Source: Nocardioides litoris (lineage in GTDB: Bacteria > Actinomycetota > Actinomycetes > Propionibacteriales > Nocardioidaceae). Taken from it: a DNA stretch of 64,000 nucleotides. How positions within the stretch are numbered: position 1 is the stretch's first letter; every line of letters begins with the position of its first letter. Positions 19,158 to 27,851 of this stretch are shown here, piece after piece. The DNA lies in the NCBI RefSeq assembly GCF_006346315.1, contig NZ_VDMR01000006.1:124001-188000 (forward strand), read 5' to 3'. Below the pieces are notes generated by a model. The model was given only the letters and a program-made list of their open reading frames with translations. It did not search any database and was not told the DNA's origin. The position numbers and the translations under genes are program-made.

Positions 19158-20240
19158 TCAGACGTAGCGCTCGAGGATGGTCGACTCGGCCAGCCGCGAG
19201 AGCCCCTCGCGCACGCTGCGCGCGCGCAGCTCGCCGACGCCGTCGACGACCTGCAGGTCGTCGATGCCGGCGCTGAGCAGCTTCTGCAGGGTGCCGAACT
19301 GCTCGACCAGCCGGTCGACGACGGGGGCGGGCAGGCGGGGCACCTTGGCCAGCAGGCGGTAGCCGCGCGGGGCGACCGCCCCGTCGAGGTGCTCGCTGGC
19401 GCCGAGCCCGAGCACGCGGGCCGCCGACGCGGGGTCGACCAGCTCGGTCGGTGAGAGGGCCTCGAGCTTGGCGAGCAGCACCTCCGGCGAGGTCTGCCGC
19501 CGCCCGGCCGGGACGTAGTCGCGGATGACGAGCTCGCGCTCGGCATCGACGCCGGTGACCAGCTCCTCGAGCTGGAGGGCGAGCAGCCGGCCGTCGGTGC
19601 CGAGCTCGAGCACGTAGTCCTCGATCTCACGCGCGATGCGGGTGACCATCTCGAGTCGCTGGGCGACGACCGCGACGTCGCGGACGGTCACGAGGTCCTC
19701 GATCTCGAGGGCGGACAGGGTGCTGGAGACCTCGTCGAGGCGCAGCTTGTAGCGCTCGAGGGTCTGCAGGGCCTGGTTGGCGCGGGAGAGGATCTGGCCG
19801 GAGTCCTCGAGCACGTGCCGGGTCGCGCCGACGTAGGCGGCGATGATCTGCATCGACTGCGAGACCGAGATGACCGGGAACCCGGTCTGCTTGGCGACCC
19901 GGTCGGCGGTGCGGTGGCGGGTGCCCGTCTCCTCCGAGGGGATCGTGTGGTCGGGCATCAGGTGCACCGCGGCCCGGTGGATGCGGGTGAGGTGCGCGTC
20001 GACGATGATCGCGCCGTCCATCTTGGCCAGCTCGCGCAGGCCCGTGGCCGTGAACGGGACGTCGAGCACGAACCCGCCCGTGGCGATGGACTCCACCGTG
20101 CGGTCGTGGCCCACCACGATGAGGGCGCCGGTGCGGCCGCGCAGGATGCGCTCGAGCCCGTCGCGCAGCGCCGTGCCCGGCGCGGTCTGCGCCAGGGTCG
20201 CCCGCAGGCGCTCCTGCTCCTCGCTGCGGCCGTCGGTCAC
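19158..20240 (-). CDS. disA: DNA integrity scanning diadenylate cyclase
   Basis: DisA makes c-di-AMP from two ATP and stops doing so when it meets branched DNA. The 360-residue protein has the DAC domain with KMDGAIIVDAHLTRI (DGA at residues 75-77) and GTRHRTADRVAKQTG (residues 106-120), a helical linker, and a C-terminal RuvA-like HhH domain for DNA binding. GTG 20240 follows TAGCCT by six bases. In mycobacteria disA and radA are adjacent; here a MarR/oxidoreductase pair lies between them. Confidence 0.97.
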   Translation of the reverse strand: MTDGRSEEQERLRATLAQTAPGTALRDGLERILRGRTGALIVVGHDRTVESIATGGFVLDVPFTATGLRELAKMDGAIIVDAHLTRIHRAAVHLMPDHTIPSEETGTRHRTADRVAKQTGFPVISVSQSMQIIAAYVGATRHVLEDSGQILSRANQALQTLERYKLRLDEVSSTLSALEIEDLVTVRDVAVVAQRLEMVTRIAREIEDYVLELGTDGRLLALQLEELVTGVDAERELVIRDYVPAGRRQTSPEVLLAKLEALSPTELVDPASAARVLGLGASEHLDGAVAPRGYRLLAKVPRLPAPVVDRLVEQFGTLQKLLSAGIDDLQVVDGVGELRARSVREGLSRLAESTILERYV

Positions 20241-20246
20241 GGGAGA

Positions 20247-20252
20247 AGGCTA
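20247..20252 (-). promoter_or_regulatory. -10 element of disA
   Basis: TAGCCT on the minus strand, six bases before GTG 20240; leaderless start. Confidence 0.55.
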
Positions 20253-20281
20253 ACCGGCCCACCTCGTCGATGCCCGGGACA

Positions 20282-21226
20282 TCACCACCCTGGGCGCACG
20301 ACGACCTTGCCGGCCAGGTCGCCGGCGGCGGCCCTGGCGTGGACGCTCGGCAGGTCGGCCAGGGCGACGCGCTCGGCGACGTCGACGACCAGCTCGCCGC
20401 GGTCGACCCGGGCGACCAGCTCGGCGAGCTGCCGGCGGTCGCTGCGGACGTAGAAGTCGACTGCTCGGACCCCGCGGGCCTCGTCGCCCGGGGTGGCCAT
20501 CCAGACGGTCGTGCTGACGACCACGCCGCCGTCGGCCACCGCCGCCACGAGGGCGGCGAGCCGCTCGGGGGTGACCGGTGCGAGGTTGAGCAGCGCGTCG
20601 ACCGGCGCGGACAGCGCGGCCCCCAGGTCCTCGGTCCCCGGGTCGAGCACCTCCGCCGCCCCGCGCTCCAGCAACCGGTCGCGGTGGCGCGGAGCCGCGA
20701 CCGCGATGACGACCGCGCCCGAGGCCCGGGCCAGCTGGACGGCGTACAGGCCGACCGCGCCGCCCGCCCCGTTGACGAGCACCCGCTGGCCGGCGCGCAC
20801 CCCGGCCGCCTCGAGGGCCTGGAGCGCGGTGAGCCCGACCAGCGGGAGAGCAGCGGCATCGTCCAGGGGGACCGTGGTCGGCGCAGGCGCCAGGTCCTCG
20901 ACCGACGCGCGGGCATGATCGGCCGCGGCCCCGTCGTCGGTGAACGGCAGGAACCCGACCACCCGGTCGCCCACGGCCAGGCGGGACCCCTGGGTGCCCG
21001 GTCCGAGCGCGGTCACGGTGCCGGCGAGGTCGAGCCCGGGCACGTGGGGGAGCGTGACCGGCATCGGGCCCTGCATGGCCCCGGCACGGATGTTGGCGTC
21101 GACGCCGTTGAACGACGTCGACGCCACCGCGACGAGCGCCTGGCCCGGGCCCGGCGTGGGGACGTCGACCTCCTCGAGGTGGAGGACGTCGGCGGCGCCG
21201 TACTGGTGGAAGCGGATGGTCTGCAT
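20282..21226 (-). CDS. NADP-dependent quinone oxidoreductase (zinc-free MDR family)
   Basis: A 314-residue medium-chain reductase without the zinc ligands of alcohol dehydrogenases. It starts MQTIRFHQYGAADVLHLEEV, has the nucleotide-binding NGAGGAVGLYAVQLARASGA, and matches quinone/enone reductases that use NADPH. The likely role is removal of electrophilic quinones or enones. ATG 21226 has GAGGAG at the right distance; longer in-frame extensions run through the operators and are not coding. The divergent MarR gene and the three shared operators indicate that a ligand, perhaps a quinone, induces both. Confidence 0.88.
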   Translation of the reverse strand: MQTIRFHQYGAADVLHLEEVDVPTPGPGQALVAVASTSFNGVDANIRAGAMQGPMPVTLPHVPGLDLAGTVTALGPGTQGSRLAVGDRVVGFLPFTDDGAAADHARASVEDLAPAPTTVPLDDAAALPLVGLTALQALEAAGVRAGQRVLVNGAGGAVGLYAVQLARASGAVVIAVAAPRHRDRLLERGAAEVLDPGTEDLGAALSAPVDALLNLAPVTPERLAALVAAVADGGVVVSTTVWMATPGDEARGVRAVDFYVRSDRRQLAELVARVDRGELVVDVAERVALADLPSVHARAAAGDLAGKVVVRPGW

Positions 21227-21245
21227 GGTGGTCTCCTCGGTCGGT

Positions 21246-21261
21246 GCTTCGAAGTCGAAGC
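21246..21261. promoter_or_regulatory. MarR operator O1
   Basis: GCTTCGA-AG-TCGAAGC, a perfect 7+2+7 palindrome in the shared control region, 20 bases from the oxidoreductase start. Confidence 0.75.
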
Positions 21262-21280
21262 ATGTGGTGACCGTAGCGCT

Positions 21281-21296
21281 GCTTCGATTTCGAAGC
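21281..21296. promoter_or_regulatory. MarR operator O2
   Basis: GCTTCGA-TT-TCGAAGC, perfect palindrome, 35 bases from O1. Confidence 0.75.
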
Positions 21297-21300
21297 AAGT

Positions 21301-21316
21301 GCTTCGAGTTCGAAGT
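21301..21316. promoter_or_regulatory. MarR operator O3
   Basis: GCTTCGA-GT-TCGAAGT, one end base changed, 20 bases from O2 and just upstream of the marR -10. Confidence 0.75.
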
Positions 21317-21322
21317 TTCCTG

Positions 21323-21328
21323 TAGAGT
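21323..21328 (+). promoter_or_regulatory. -10 element of the marR-family gene
   Basis: TAGAGT six bases before GTG 21335; O3 covers the space where a -35 element would be, fitting autorepression. Confidence 0.55.
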
Positions 21329-21334
21329 GGGGCC

Positions 21335-21832
21335 GTGCCCTCGGACCCACCCCGCCTCGACCCCGTGCAGCTCGGCGCCTACTTCGCCCTCATGGACGTC
21401 GCCGGGATGCTGCGGCACCGGGTGGAGCAGCAGCTCAAGGAGGAGGGCGACCTGAGCTACGTGCAGTTCCAGCTGCTGGCCCGGCTCGCCCTGGACTCGA
21501 CCGACGGGAGCGCGCGCATGACGGACCTCGCCGACGGCGTGGTCTACAGCCGCAGCGGACTGACCTACCAGGTGGGGCTGCTGGAGAAGGCCGGCCTGGT
21601 GACGCGAGCGGCGTCGCAGGAGGACGAGCGCGTCGTCGTGGTCACGGTCACCGAGGAGGGCCGGTCCCGGGTGCGCACGGTGCTGCCCGGCCACGTCGAT
21701 GTCGTCCGCGACCAGCTCGTGGCCGCCCTGCCGGGGGCTGGCATCGGCCAGCTCGCCGACCTGCTGGCGCCGGTGCGCGACCACATGCGCGCCGCCCCGC
21801 CGCGCTCGGCCGCGACGCGACGGGGACGCTGA
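21335..21832 (+). CDS. MarR-family transcriptional regulator
   Basis: A 165-residue winged-helix repressor (QFQLLARLALD, then RMTDLADGVVYSRSGLTYQVGLLEKAGLVTR for the recognition helix, wing RAASQEDERVVVVTVTEEG). It should bind as a dimer to the three TTCGAnnTCGAA operators next to it and repress both itself and the divergent quinone oxidoreductase. No conserved sensing Cys is present, so it is more likely ligand-responsive than thiol-based. It is convergent with radA. Confidence 0.9.
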   Translation: MPSDPPRLDPVQLGAYFALMDVAGMLRHRVEQQLKEEGDLSYVQFQLLARLALDSTDGSARMTDLADGVVYSRSGLTYQVGLLEKAGLVTRAASQEDERVVVVTVTEEGRSRVRTVLPGHVDVVRDQLVAALPGAGIGQLADLLAPVRDHMRAAPPRSAATRRGR

Positions 21833-21874
21833 GCCGTCGGACAGGCCCCGGGAGGCGCCGCGCGACGAGCGGGA

Positions 21875-23317
21875 TCAGCGCTCGTCGGCGCCCTCGACCA
21901 CCTCGAGGGCGTGCTTGGTGCGGGCGTCGAGGTGGAGCAGGTGCAGCGCTGACCGGACGTCGCGGACCTCCACGACCCGCATGCCGTCGACCACCTGGTC
22001 CGACGCGATCGGCTGGGGGTGGTGCCGCCCGGCGGCCGGGGCCGGGACGACCGCCATCTTGAAGCCGAGGCGGGCGGCCTCGGCGAGGCGCTGGGGCAGG
22101 TCGCGGACCCGGCGCAGCTCGCCGGCCAGCCCGATCTCGCCCATGGCCACGACGCCGACCGGCGGCGGCGTCACGTAGGTCGCGGAGGCGAGCGCCACCG
22201 CGACGGCGAGGTCGCTCGCGGGCTCGGAGAGCCGGGCTCCGCCCACGGTGGAGGTGAACACGTCGTGGGCGTGCAGCCGCACCCCGCAGTGCTGCTGCAG
22301 CACCGCGAGCACCATCGCGATGCGAGACCCGTCGAGGCCGGAGGTGGTGCGCCGCGGCCGCTCGTGCGGGGACGGCGTCACCAGGGCCTGCACCTCGGCC
22401 AGCAGCGGGCGGCGGCCCTCCATGGTGACGGCCACGCAGGTGCCGGCGACCCGGCCCTGCAGGTGCTCGACGAACAGGCCCGTGGGGTCGGCCACCGCCG
22501 TGATGCCGTCGGCGGCGAGGTCGAAGCAGCCGACCTCGTCGACCGGGCCGAACCGGTTCTTGACCGCCCGCACCATGCGGAAGCGGCTGTTGCGGTCGCC
22601 CTCGAAGTGCAGCACCACGTCGACGAGGTGCTCGAGGACCCGCGGCCCCGCGATGCCGCCGTCCTTGGTCACGTGGCCCACGAGCACGGTGGCGATGTCG
22701 CGGGTCTTGGCGACGCGCACCAGCGCGGCCGAGACCTCCTTGACCTGGGTCACGCCGCCGGGCACGCCCTCGACGCCCGCCGCGCCGATGGTCTGCACCG
22801 AGTCGACGACGATGAGGTCGGGCCGCACCTGCTCGATGTGGGTGAGCACCGCCCCGAGGTCGGTCTCGGCCGCCAGGAACAGCTCGTCGTGCACGCCGCC
22901 GGTGCGGTCGGCGCGCAGCCGCACCTGGCCCGCGGACTCCTCGCCGGTGACGTAGAGGACCCGCCGGCCGCTGCGCGCGGTCTGGGCGGCGACCTCGAGC
23001 AGGAGGGTGCTCTTGCCGACGCCGGGCTCGCCCGCGAGCAGGATGGCCGCCCCGGGCACGAGGCCCCCGCCGAGCACCCGGTCGAGCTCGGCGACGCCGG
23101 TGCCGCGGAAGGCCGCCTCGGAGACCCTCACCTGGCCGATGGGGACGGCCGGGCTCGTGACCGGGCCGGCGGCCTGGCGCTGGGTGGGTGCGCTGGCCTC
23201 GGCGACCGACCCCCACGCCTGGCACTCGCCGCACCGGCCGACCCACTTGGCGGTCTCCCAGCCGCACTCGGCGCAGCGGTAGCTCGGTCGCGGGGCGCGG
23301 GTGGCGGTCTTCGGCAT
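21875..23317 (-). CDS. radA: DNA repair protein RadA
   Basis: RadA (Sms) is a RecA-like helicase that helps process recombination intermediates. The 480-residue protein shows an N-terminal four-Cys zinc finger (Cys15, 18, 29, 32: CAEC...CGEC), Walker A GEPGVGKST, the RadA-specific KNRFG motif (AVKNRFGPVDEVG) and a Lon-protease-like C-terminal domain (GDLAVAVALAS-type strand). ATG 23317 starts at MPKTATRAP; a longer in-frame extension through the LacI gene is spurious. TAGCGT seven bases upstream gives a leaderless start. Confidence 0.96.
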   Translation of the reverse strand: MPKTATRAPRPSYRCAECGWETAKWVGRCGECQAWGSVAEASAPTQRQAAGPVTSPAVPIGQVRVSEAAFRGTGVAELDRVLGGGLVPGAAILLAGEPGVGKSTLLLEVAAQTARSGRRVLYVTGEESAGQVRLRADRTGGVHDELFLAAETDLGAVLTHIEQVRPDLIVVDSVQTIGAAGVEGVPGGVTQVKEVSAALVRVAKTRDIATVLVGHVTKDGGIAGPRVLEHLVDVVLHFEGDRNSRFRMVRAVKNRFGPVDEVGCFDLAADGITAVADPTGLFVEHLQGRVAGTCVAVTMEGRRPLLAEVQALVTPSPHERPRRTTSGLDGSRIAMVLAVLQQHCGVRLHAHDVFTSTVGGARLSEPASDLAVAVALASATYVTPPPVGVVAMGEIGLAGELRRVRDLPQRLAEAARLGFKMAVVPAPAAGRHHPQPIASDQVVDGMRVVEVRDVRSALHLLHLDARTKHALEVVEGADER

Positions 23318-23324
23318 GCCGGGC

Positions 23325-23330
23325 ACGCTA
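23325..23330 (-). promoter_or_regulatory. -10 element of radA
   Basis: TAGCGT on the minus strand, seven bases before ATG 23317. Confidence 0.55.
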
Positions 23331-23407
23331 GACGGGACCGCCGACAGTCCTGGCCGGGACACCCGGGCGCCGCGCGCATCCATCGGTCCTGCGCGGCGAC
23401 GTGCGGC

Positions 23408-23413
23408 TAGACT
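23408..23413 (+). promoter_or_regulatory. -10 element of the lacI-family gene
   Basis: TAGACT six bases before the TTG start at 23420; the first transcribed base is predicted to be the start codon itself. Confidence 0.55.
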
Positions 23414-23419
23414 CCCGCC

Positions 23420-24484
23420 TTGGATCGATCCAGAGGAGGCCGCGTGGAGCGCAACGGACGGGCCGCGTCGCGCGTGCCGACGTTCGCGCCGACCCTCGCC
23501 GACGTGGCCGAGCGGGCCGGCGTCTCGCGGCAGACCGTCTCCAACGCGGTCAACAACCCCGACCTCCTGCGCCCCGACACCCTCGCCCGTGTGCAGGAGG
23601 CCATCGCCGACCTCGGCTACGTCCCCAACCGCGCCGCCCGCAACCTGCGCACCCGCGCCTCCCACCTGGTCGGCCTGCGGCTGAGCCCGGTGCAGGAAGG
23701 CACGGCCAACGCCGCGATGGACCGGTTCGTGCACTCGCTCGTGTGGACCTCGCGCGAGGCGGGCTACCACGTGCTGCTGTTCTCCGGCGAGGGTCCCGAC
23801 CCGCTCGAGGGCTACGAGGACCTGCTGCGCTCCACCGCCGTCGACGCCTTCGTGGTCACCGACACCTTCCTCGGCAACCCGCAGGCCGCCTGGCTGCGCG
23901 AGCGGCGCGCGCCGTTCGTGGCCTTCGGTCGGCCCTGGGACGACGCCGACGCCCGGCACCCCTGGGTCGACGTCGACGGCGCCGCCGGCACCGAGCTGGC
24001 CACCCGCCACCTGCTCGAGAAGGGCCACACCCGCATCGCCTGGATCGGCTGGCGCAAGGACTCCTTCATCGGCGAGGACCGTCGCGCCGGCTGGACCCGC
24101 GCGGTCCGCGAGCACGGCCTGTCGACCACCGGGATGGCCTCCCGCGTCGAGGACACCGTCTGGAGCGGCCGCGAGGCCAGCGCCGTGCTCCTCGACGAGG
24201 CCCGGCCCACCGCGTTCGTCTGCGCCTCCGACACCCTGGCCATGGGCGTGCTGCACACCCTGGCCGAGCGCGGCCTGCACCCCGGGCGCGACATCGCCGT
24301 CGTCGGGTTCGACGACTCCCAGGTCGCCCAGGTCGTGCACCCCGGCCTCACCTCCGTGCGCCAGCCGCTCGAGGAGGTCGCCATCGCAGTCGTCCGGGCG
24401 CTGGAGGACCTGCTCGCCACCCCGTCGTACGTCGGCGAGGGGCTGCTGCTCGCCCCCGCGCTGACGGTCCGCGGCAGCTCCTGA
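23420..24484 (+). CDS. LacI-family transcriptional regulator
   Basis: A 354-residue repressor. The N-terminal HTH is TLADVAERAGVSRQTVSNAV with the hinge helix ending YVPNRAARNLRTR, followed by a periplasmic-binding-protein-like sensor domain (HLVGLRLSPVQ..., FVCASDTLAMGVL, VVGFDDSQVAQVVHPGLTSVRQP), so a sugar or similar effector is expected. Start is a rare TTG at 23420. A perfect LacI-type operator covers the start codon, implying autorepression. No sugar gene flanks it, so its other targets lie elsewhere. Confidence 0.9.
   Translation: MDRSRGGRVERNGRAASRVPTFAPTLADVAERAGVSRQTVSNAVNNPDLLRPDTLARVQEAIADLGYVPNRAARNLRTRASHLVGLRLSPVQEGTANAAMDRFVHSLVWTSREAGYHVLLFSGEGPDPLEGYEDLLRSTAVDAFVVTDTFLGNPQAAWLRERRAPFVAFGRPWDDADARHPWVDVDGAAGTELATRHLLEKGHTRIAWIGWRKDSFIGEDRRAGWTRAVREHGLSTTGMASRVEDTVWSGREASAVLLDEARPTAFVCASDTLAMGVLHTLAERGLHPGRDIAVVGFDDSQVAQVVHPGLTSVRQPLEEVAIAVVRALEDLLATPSYVGEGLLLAPALTVRGSS
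23421..23432. promoter_or_regulatory. LacI-type operator over the start codon
   Basis: TGGATCGATCCA, a perfect 12-base palindrome with the central CG typical of LacI/GalR operators, overlapping the TTG start and beginning seven bases after the -10. Confidence 0.65.
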
Positions 24485-24592
24485 GCCCAGCCGCCGGAGA
24501 CGGACTGGCAGGTCGCGGCGGCACGCCGTCGACCGACGCCTATCCCGGGCGTGTCGGCCCGGTTCGCCAGTCGGTCCACGACGGGGCCGGCC

Positions 24593-25309
24593 TCAGAAGG
24601 TCCGCGACCACACGTTGACGGCGTAGTCGACCTCGACGCCGTCGTGGTGGCGCAGGGCCTCCTCGGCCACGGCGGGCGGGAGCTCGATGCGCACCACGGC
24701 CTCCAGGTCGGCGCGGGAGCCGAACCGCCACCCCATGTCGACGGGGGTGCGGGTCCAGCCGCGGGTCACCCAGAACCGCTCGACCTCCGCCGGTGAGGGC
24801 AGGTGCGGGTAGCCGCGGCGGAACCACGCCCCGAACGTCGAGCGGGAGCCGTCGTTGTCGATGACCAGGGCGGTGCCGCCGCGGCGCACCACGCGGCCGA
24901 GCTCGGCGAGGCCGGGCTCGCAGCCGGGGCCGAAGAAGTAGGCCCACCGGGCGTGCACGACGTCCACGGAGCGGTCGGGCAGCGGCACGTCCTGGGCCGT
25001 GCCGGGCAGGCAGCGCACGGCCGGCCCGAGCCGCGCCGCACGACGACGGGCGAGGGCCAGGAGGTCGGGGTGCGGCTCGACGCCGACCACCTCGCGGGCG
25101 GCCCGGGGTCCCTGGGCGAACAGCGGCAGGTGGAACCCGGTGCCGCAGCCGAGGTCGAGCACGGTGCGGCCGGACCAGTCGGCGAGCGACTGCAGCGCCG
25201 ACCAGAGGCGGCCGTCGGGGTCGACGGCGCGGTTCTCGACCTCGTACGTCGTCGTGTGCTGCCAGATGTTGGGGCTCGGGACGGCACCCTTCAGCGGCCG
25301 TGCCACCAC
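24593..25309 (-). CDS. Class I SAM-dependent methyltransferase
   Basis: A 238-residue methyltransferase with motif I VLDLGCGTGFHLPLF, the acidic residue after it in VVGVEPHPD, and a motif-II-like VDVVHARWAYFFGPG. Two adjacent GTG codons (25309, 25306) can start it. It lies 16 bases behind the VOC-protein gene and is probably co-transcribed with it. The substrate is unknown. Confidence 0.8.
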   Translation of the reverse strand: MVARPLKGAVPSPNIWQHTTTYEVENRAVDPDGRLWSALQSLADWSGRTVLDLGCGTGFHLPLFAQGPRAAREVVGVEPHPDLLALARRRAARLGPAVRCLPGTAQDVPLPDRSVDVVHARWAYFFGPGCEPGLAELGRVVRRGGTALVIDNDGSRSTFGAWFRRGYPHLPSPAEVERFWVTRGWTRTPVDMGWRFGSRADLEAVVRIELPPAVAEEALRHHDGVEVDYAVNVWSRTF

Positions 25310-25325
25310 CCGGACCGCGGCAGCG

Positions 25326-25964
25326 TCAGATGCGGACGAGGCCCGCGGGCGTCGTCACCTGGGCGGCGAGGATGCCGGGGGTGCCGTGGGGGGCGACCCA
25401 CTCGACCTTGACGTCCTCCAGCGGCGCCTCGACGGTCTCGCCGAGCCACTCGCTGACCCGCTGCGGGTCGCCGGCGATCTCGAGGCAGGCCAGCGCGAGG
25501 GTGTCGTCACCCCCGGCCGACGGGTGCTGCTCGGCCGGGCTGTCCCACTGCACGAAGAACGGCAGCTGCGGGTCGGCGATGAGGCCGTTGATGCCGATCT
25601 GCTTCCACAGCAGCTCGGTGCCGTCGGGCCGGTGCCGGTTGCCGGCGACCGCGGCCCGGCCGAGGCGCTGCTCGACCACGGTGATGTCGTCGACCGCGAC
25701 GACCCAGCCCAGCCAGCCGCCGCCGAGCGCGGAGCGGGCCTTGACGGCCTGGCCGAACGGCGCCTTGTCCGACGCCGGGTGCTCGAGCGCCTCGACGACC
25801 TCGAGGTAGGTGCCGTCGGCGAGACCCAGGGTGCGGTTGCGGGTGCCGAAGCGGGGGTGGATGCCGCCGTCGACGAAGTCGCGCCCCAGGAGCTGGCCGA
25901 TGCGTGCCGCGGTGGCGTCGAGGCCATCGGGTCCGGCGGCGTAGGAGAGGTGGTCGAGGCGCAT
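25326..25964 (-). CDS. VOC-superfamily (glyoxalase-like) protein
   Basis: A 212-residue protein beginning MRLDHLSYAAGPDGLDATAA, the glyoxalase-like (PF13468-type) arrangement in which His5 would be a metal ligand; EVVEAL and VQWD strands follow. Such proteins are vicinal-oxygen-chelate enzymes or resistance-like binding proteins; the reaction here is unknown. ATG 25964 follows CACAAT by seven bases. Confidence 0.75.
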   Translation of the reverse strand: MRLDHLSYAAGPDGLDATAARIGQLLGRDFVDGGIHPRFGTRNRTLGLADGTYLEVVEALEHPASDKAPFGQAVKARSALGGGWLGWVVAVDDITVVEQRLGRAAVAGNRHRPDGTELLWKQIGINGLIADPQLPFFVQWDSPAEQHPSAGGDDTLALACLEIAGDPQRVSEWLGETVEAPLEDVKVEWVAPHGTPGILAAQVTTPAGLVRI

Positions 25965-25971
25965 GGCGACG

Positions 25972-25977
25972 ATTGTG
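25972..25977 (-). promoter_or_regulatory. -10 element of the VOC/methyltransferase pair
   Basis: CACAAT on the minus strand, seven bases before ATG 25964; the first base departs from the TAnnnT pattern. Confidence 0.35.
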
Positions 25978-26066
25978 CGCCAGTGGCCGACCTCACCCGT
26001 GAGGCGGGGGGTGGGTGTCTTGACGTCGAGAGGCCTGGACCGGCTCGTGGCCAGGCCGGCGGCCGG

Positions 26067-26828
26067 TCAGGAGCGGGAGGCGGGGTGGATCGCCAGCGCC
26101 GAGCGCGACCGCACGTGGGCGTCGCAGTGCCCCACCAGCTCGTCGTACGCCGCCCGCCCCATCAGCTCGACGAGCTCGGCCTCGTGGGTGAGGTAGACGG
26201 GGTCGGGTGCGACGTGGGCCTCGGTGTTGCCGGAGCAGTACCAGTCGAGGTCGTGGCCGCCGGGACCCCACCCGCGTCGGTCGTACTCGCCGATCGACAC
26301 CTCGGTGTAGGTGGTGCCGTCGGTGCGCTCGACCTCGCGGAAGGTGCGCCGGATCGGCAGCTGCCAGCACACGTCGGGCTTGGTCTCGAGCGGGTTCTTC
26401 TCCAGCACGTAGGCCAGCGCGTGCAGCGCGCAGCCGGCGCCCAGGTGGAAGTCGGTGCGGTTGTGGAAGACGCACGCCGACTGGCCGTCGACCTCGTGCA
26501 CCCGGGTCTTGCGGTCGCCCTCGTCGTCGGTCTCGACCCAGTCCTTGGTCTTGACCATGCGGCCGGGGTGGAACTGCCACAGCGTCTCGTCGAGCATCCC
26601 GACGAAGCCTGCGACCCGCTTCTCGTCGTCCTTGTCGGCGAAGTGGGCGCCGAGGGTGCAGCAGCCGGTGTCGGGGCTGGTCTCGTAGATGCCCTGGCAG
26701 CCCTCGCCGAAGACGCAGCGGTAGCGGCTGGTCAGCCAGGTCAGGTCGCAGCGCATGACCTCGCTGTCGTCGGCCGGGTTGGCGAACTCCACCCAGGCGC
26801 GCGGAAAGACCAGGTCGACCTCGGGCAC
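26067..26828 (-). CDS. Cys-rich conserved protein, possibly metal/cluster binding (DUF3109/YkgJ-like)
   Basis: A 253-residue protein with ten cysteines in a pattern reminiscent of YkgJ/DUF3109 proteins: [39 protein letters not shown] and VCWQLPIRR. Those families are thought to chelate zinc or an iron-sulfur cluster, but no biochemical role is established and my family assignment is tentative. Acidic and aromatic residues are frequent; there is no signal peptide. GTG 26828 follows TAGGCT by six bases. The gene diverges from ppx with 57 bases between starts. Confidence 0.6.
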   Translation of the reverse strand: MPEVDLVFPRAWVEFANPADDSEVMRCDLTWLTSRYRCVFGEGCQGIYETSPDTGCCTLGAHFADKDDEKRVAGFVGMLDETLWQFHPGRMVKTKDWVETDDEGDRKTRVHEVDGQSACVFHNRTDFHLGAGCALHALAYVLEKNPLETKPDVCWQLPIRRTFREVERTDGTTYTEVSIGEYDRRGWGPGGHDLDWYCSGNTEAHVAPDPVYLTHEAELVELMGRAAYDELVGHCDAHVRSRSALAIHPASRS

Positions 26829-26834
26829 GCCGGA

Positions 26835-26840
26835 AGCCTA
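26835..26840 (-). promoter_or_regulatory. -10 element of the Cys-rich protein gene
   Basis: TAGGCT on the minus strand, six bases before GTG 26828. Confidence 0.55.
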
Positions 26841-26873
26841 CGGGTCCGTCGGCGGGGTGAGCCGCCCCGGGAG

Positions 26874-26879
26874 TAGCGT
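26874..26879 (+). promoter_or_regulatory. -10 element of ppx
   Basis: TAGCGT six bases before ATG 26886. Confidence 0.55.
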
Positions 26880-26885
26880 GGAGCC

Positions 26886-27851
26886 ATGCGCCTCGGCGTC
26901 CTCGACATCGGCTCCAACACCGGGCACCTGCTGGTGGTCGACGCCCACGACGGCGCGGCCCCGCTGCCGGCGTACTCCTACAAGCAGCCGCTGCGCCTGG
27001 CCGAGCACCTCGACGCCGACGGCGCGGTCTCGCAGACCGGCATCGACGCGCTGACCTCCTTCACGGCCGAGGCGCTGGTCGTGGCCGAGGACAAGGGCTG
27101 CGAGGACATGCTGTCGTTCGCGACCTCCGCGGTGCGCGACAGCGCCAACAGCGACGACGTGCTGGCCCACGTGCGCGAGCGCACCGGGGTGACGATCAGC
27201 GTGCTCTCGGGCGAGGACGAGGCGCGCCTGACCTTCCTGTCCGTACGTCGGTGGTTCGGCTGGTCCGCGGGCCGGCTGGCCGTCTTCGACATCGGCGGCG
27301 GGTCGCTGGAGATCGCCGGGGGCGGCGACGAGCGGCCCGACGTCGCGTGGTCGCTGCCGCTGGGCGCGGCCCGGCTGGCCCGCTCGGAGTTCGCCACCCG
27401 GCCCGACGAGGCGGGGCTGAAGTCGATCCGCAAGCGCATCCGCGCCGAGATCGCCCGCGACGCCGGCAACCTGCTGCGCGCCGGCGCGCCCCACCGGGCC
27501 GCGGCGACGTCCAAGACCTTCCGCTCGCTGGCCCGCATCTGCGGCGCCGCGCCGTCCGGCGAGGGGGCGCTGGTGCCGCGCTCGCTGCCGCTGGAGAGCC
27601 TGCGCGGCTGGATCCCCAAGCTGGTCGACATGAGCGCCGAGGAGCTGGCCGACCTGCCCGGTGTCTCGCCGAGCCGCACCCACCAGATCGTGCCGGGCGC
27701 GCTGGTCGCCGAGGCCTGCATGGACATCTTCGACCTCGCCGAGCTCGAGATCTGCCCGTGGGCGCTGCGCGAGGGCGTCATCCTCGAGCGCATCGACCGC
27801 ATCAGCGTCGCCGACCTGCCGACGGTCGTCCCCGGCGCGGTGGGCCGGTGA
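26886..27851 (+). CDS. ppx: Exopolyphosphatase / Ppx-GppA phosphatase
   Basis: A 321-residue ASKHA-fold phosphatase that removes phosphate from polyphosphate chains or converts pppGpp to ppGpp. N-terminal [14 protein letters not shown] and the second phosphate motif [14 protein letters not shown] are clear. It is short and lacks the C-terminal HD domain of E. coli Ppx, like mycobacterial PPX1. TGA overlaps the next GTG by four bases, so the two genes are coupled. The order ppx, isomerase-like gene, then proC is conserved in actinobacteria. Confidence 0.92.
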   Translation: MRLGVLDIGSNTGHLLVVDAHDGAAPLPAYSYKQPLRLAEHLDADGAVSQTGIDALTSFTAEALVVAEDKGCEDMLSFATSAVRDSANSDDVLAHVRERTGVTISVLSGEDEARLTFLSVRRWFGWSAGRLAVFDIGGGSLEIAGGGDERPDVAWSLPLGAARLARSEFATRPDEAGLKSIRKRIRAEIARDAGNLLRAGAPHRAAATSKTFRSLARICGAAPSGEGALVPRSLPLESLRGWIPKLVDMSAEELADLPGVSPSRTHQIVPGALVAEACMDIFDLAELEICPWALREGVILERIDRISVADLPTVVPGAVGR

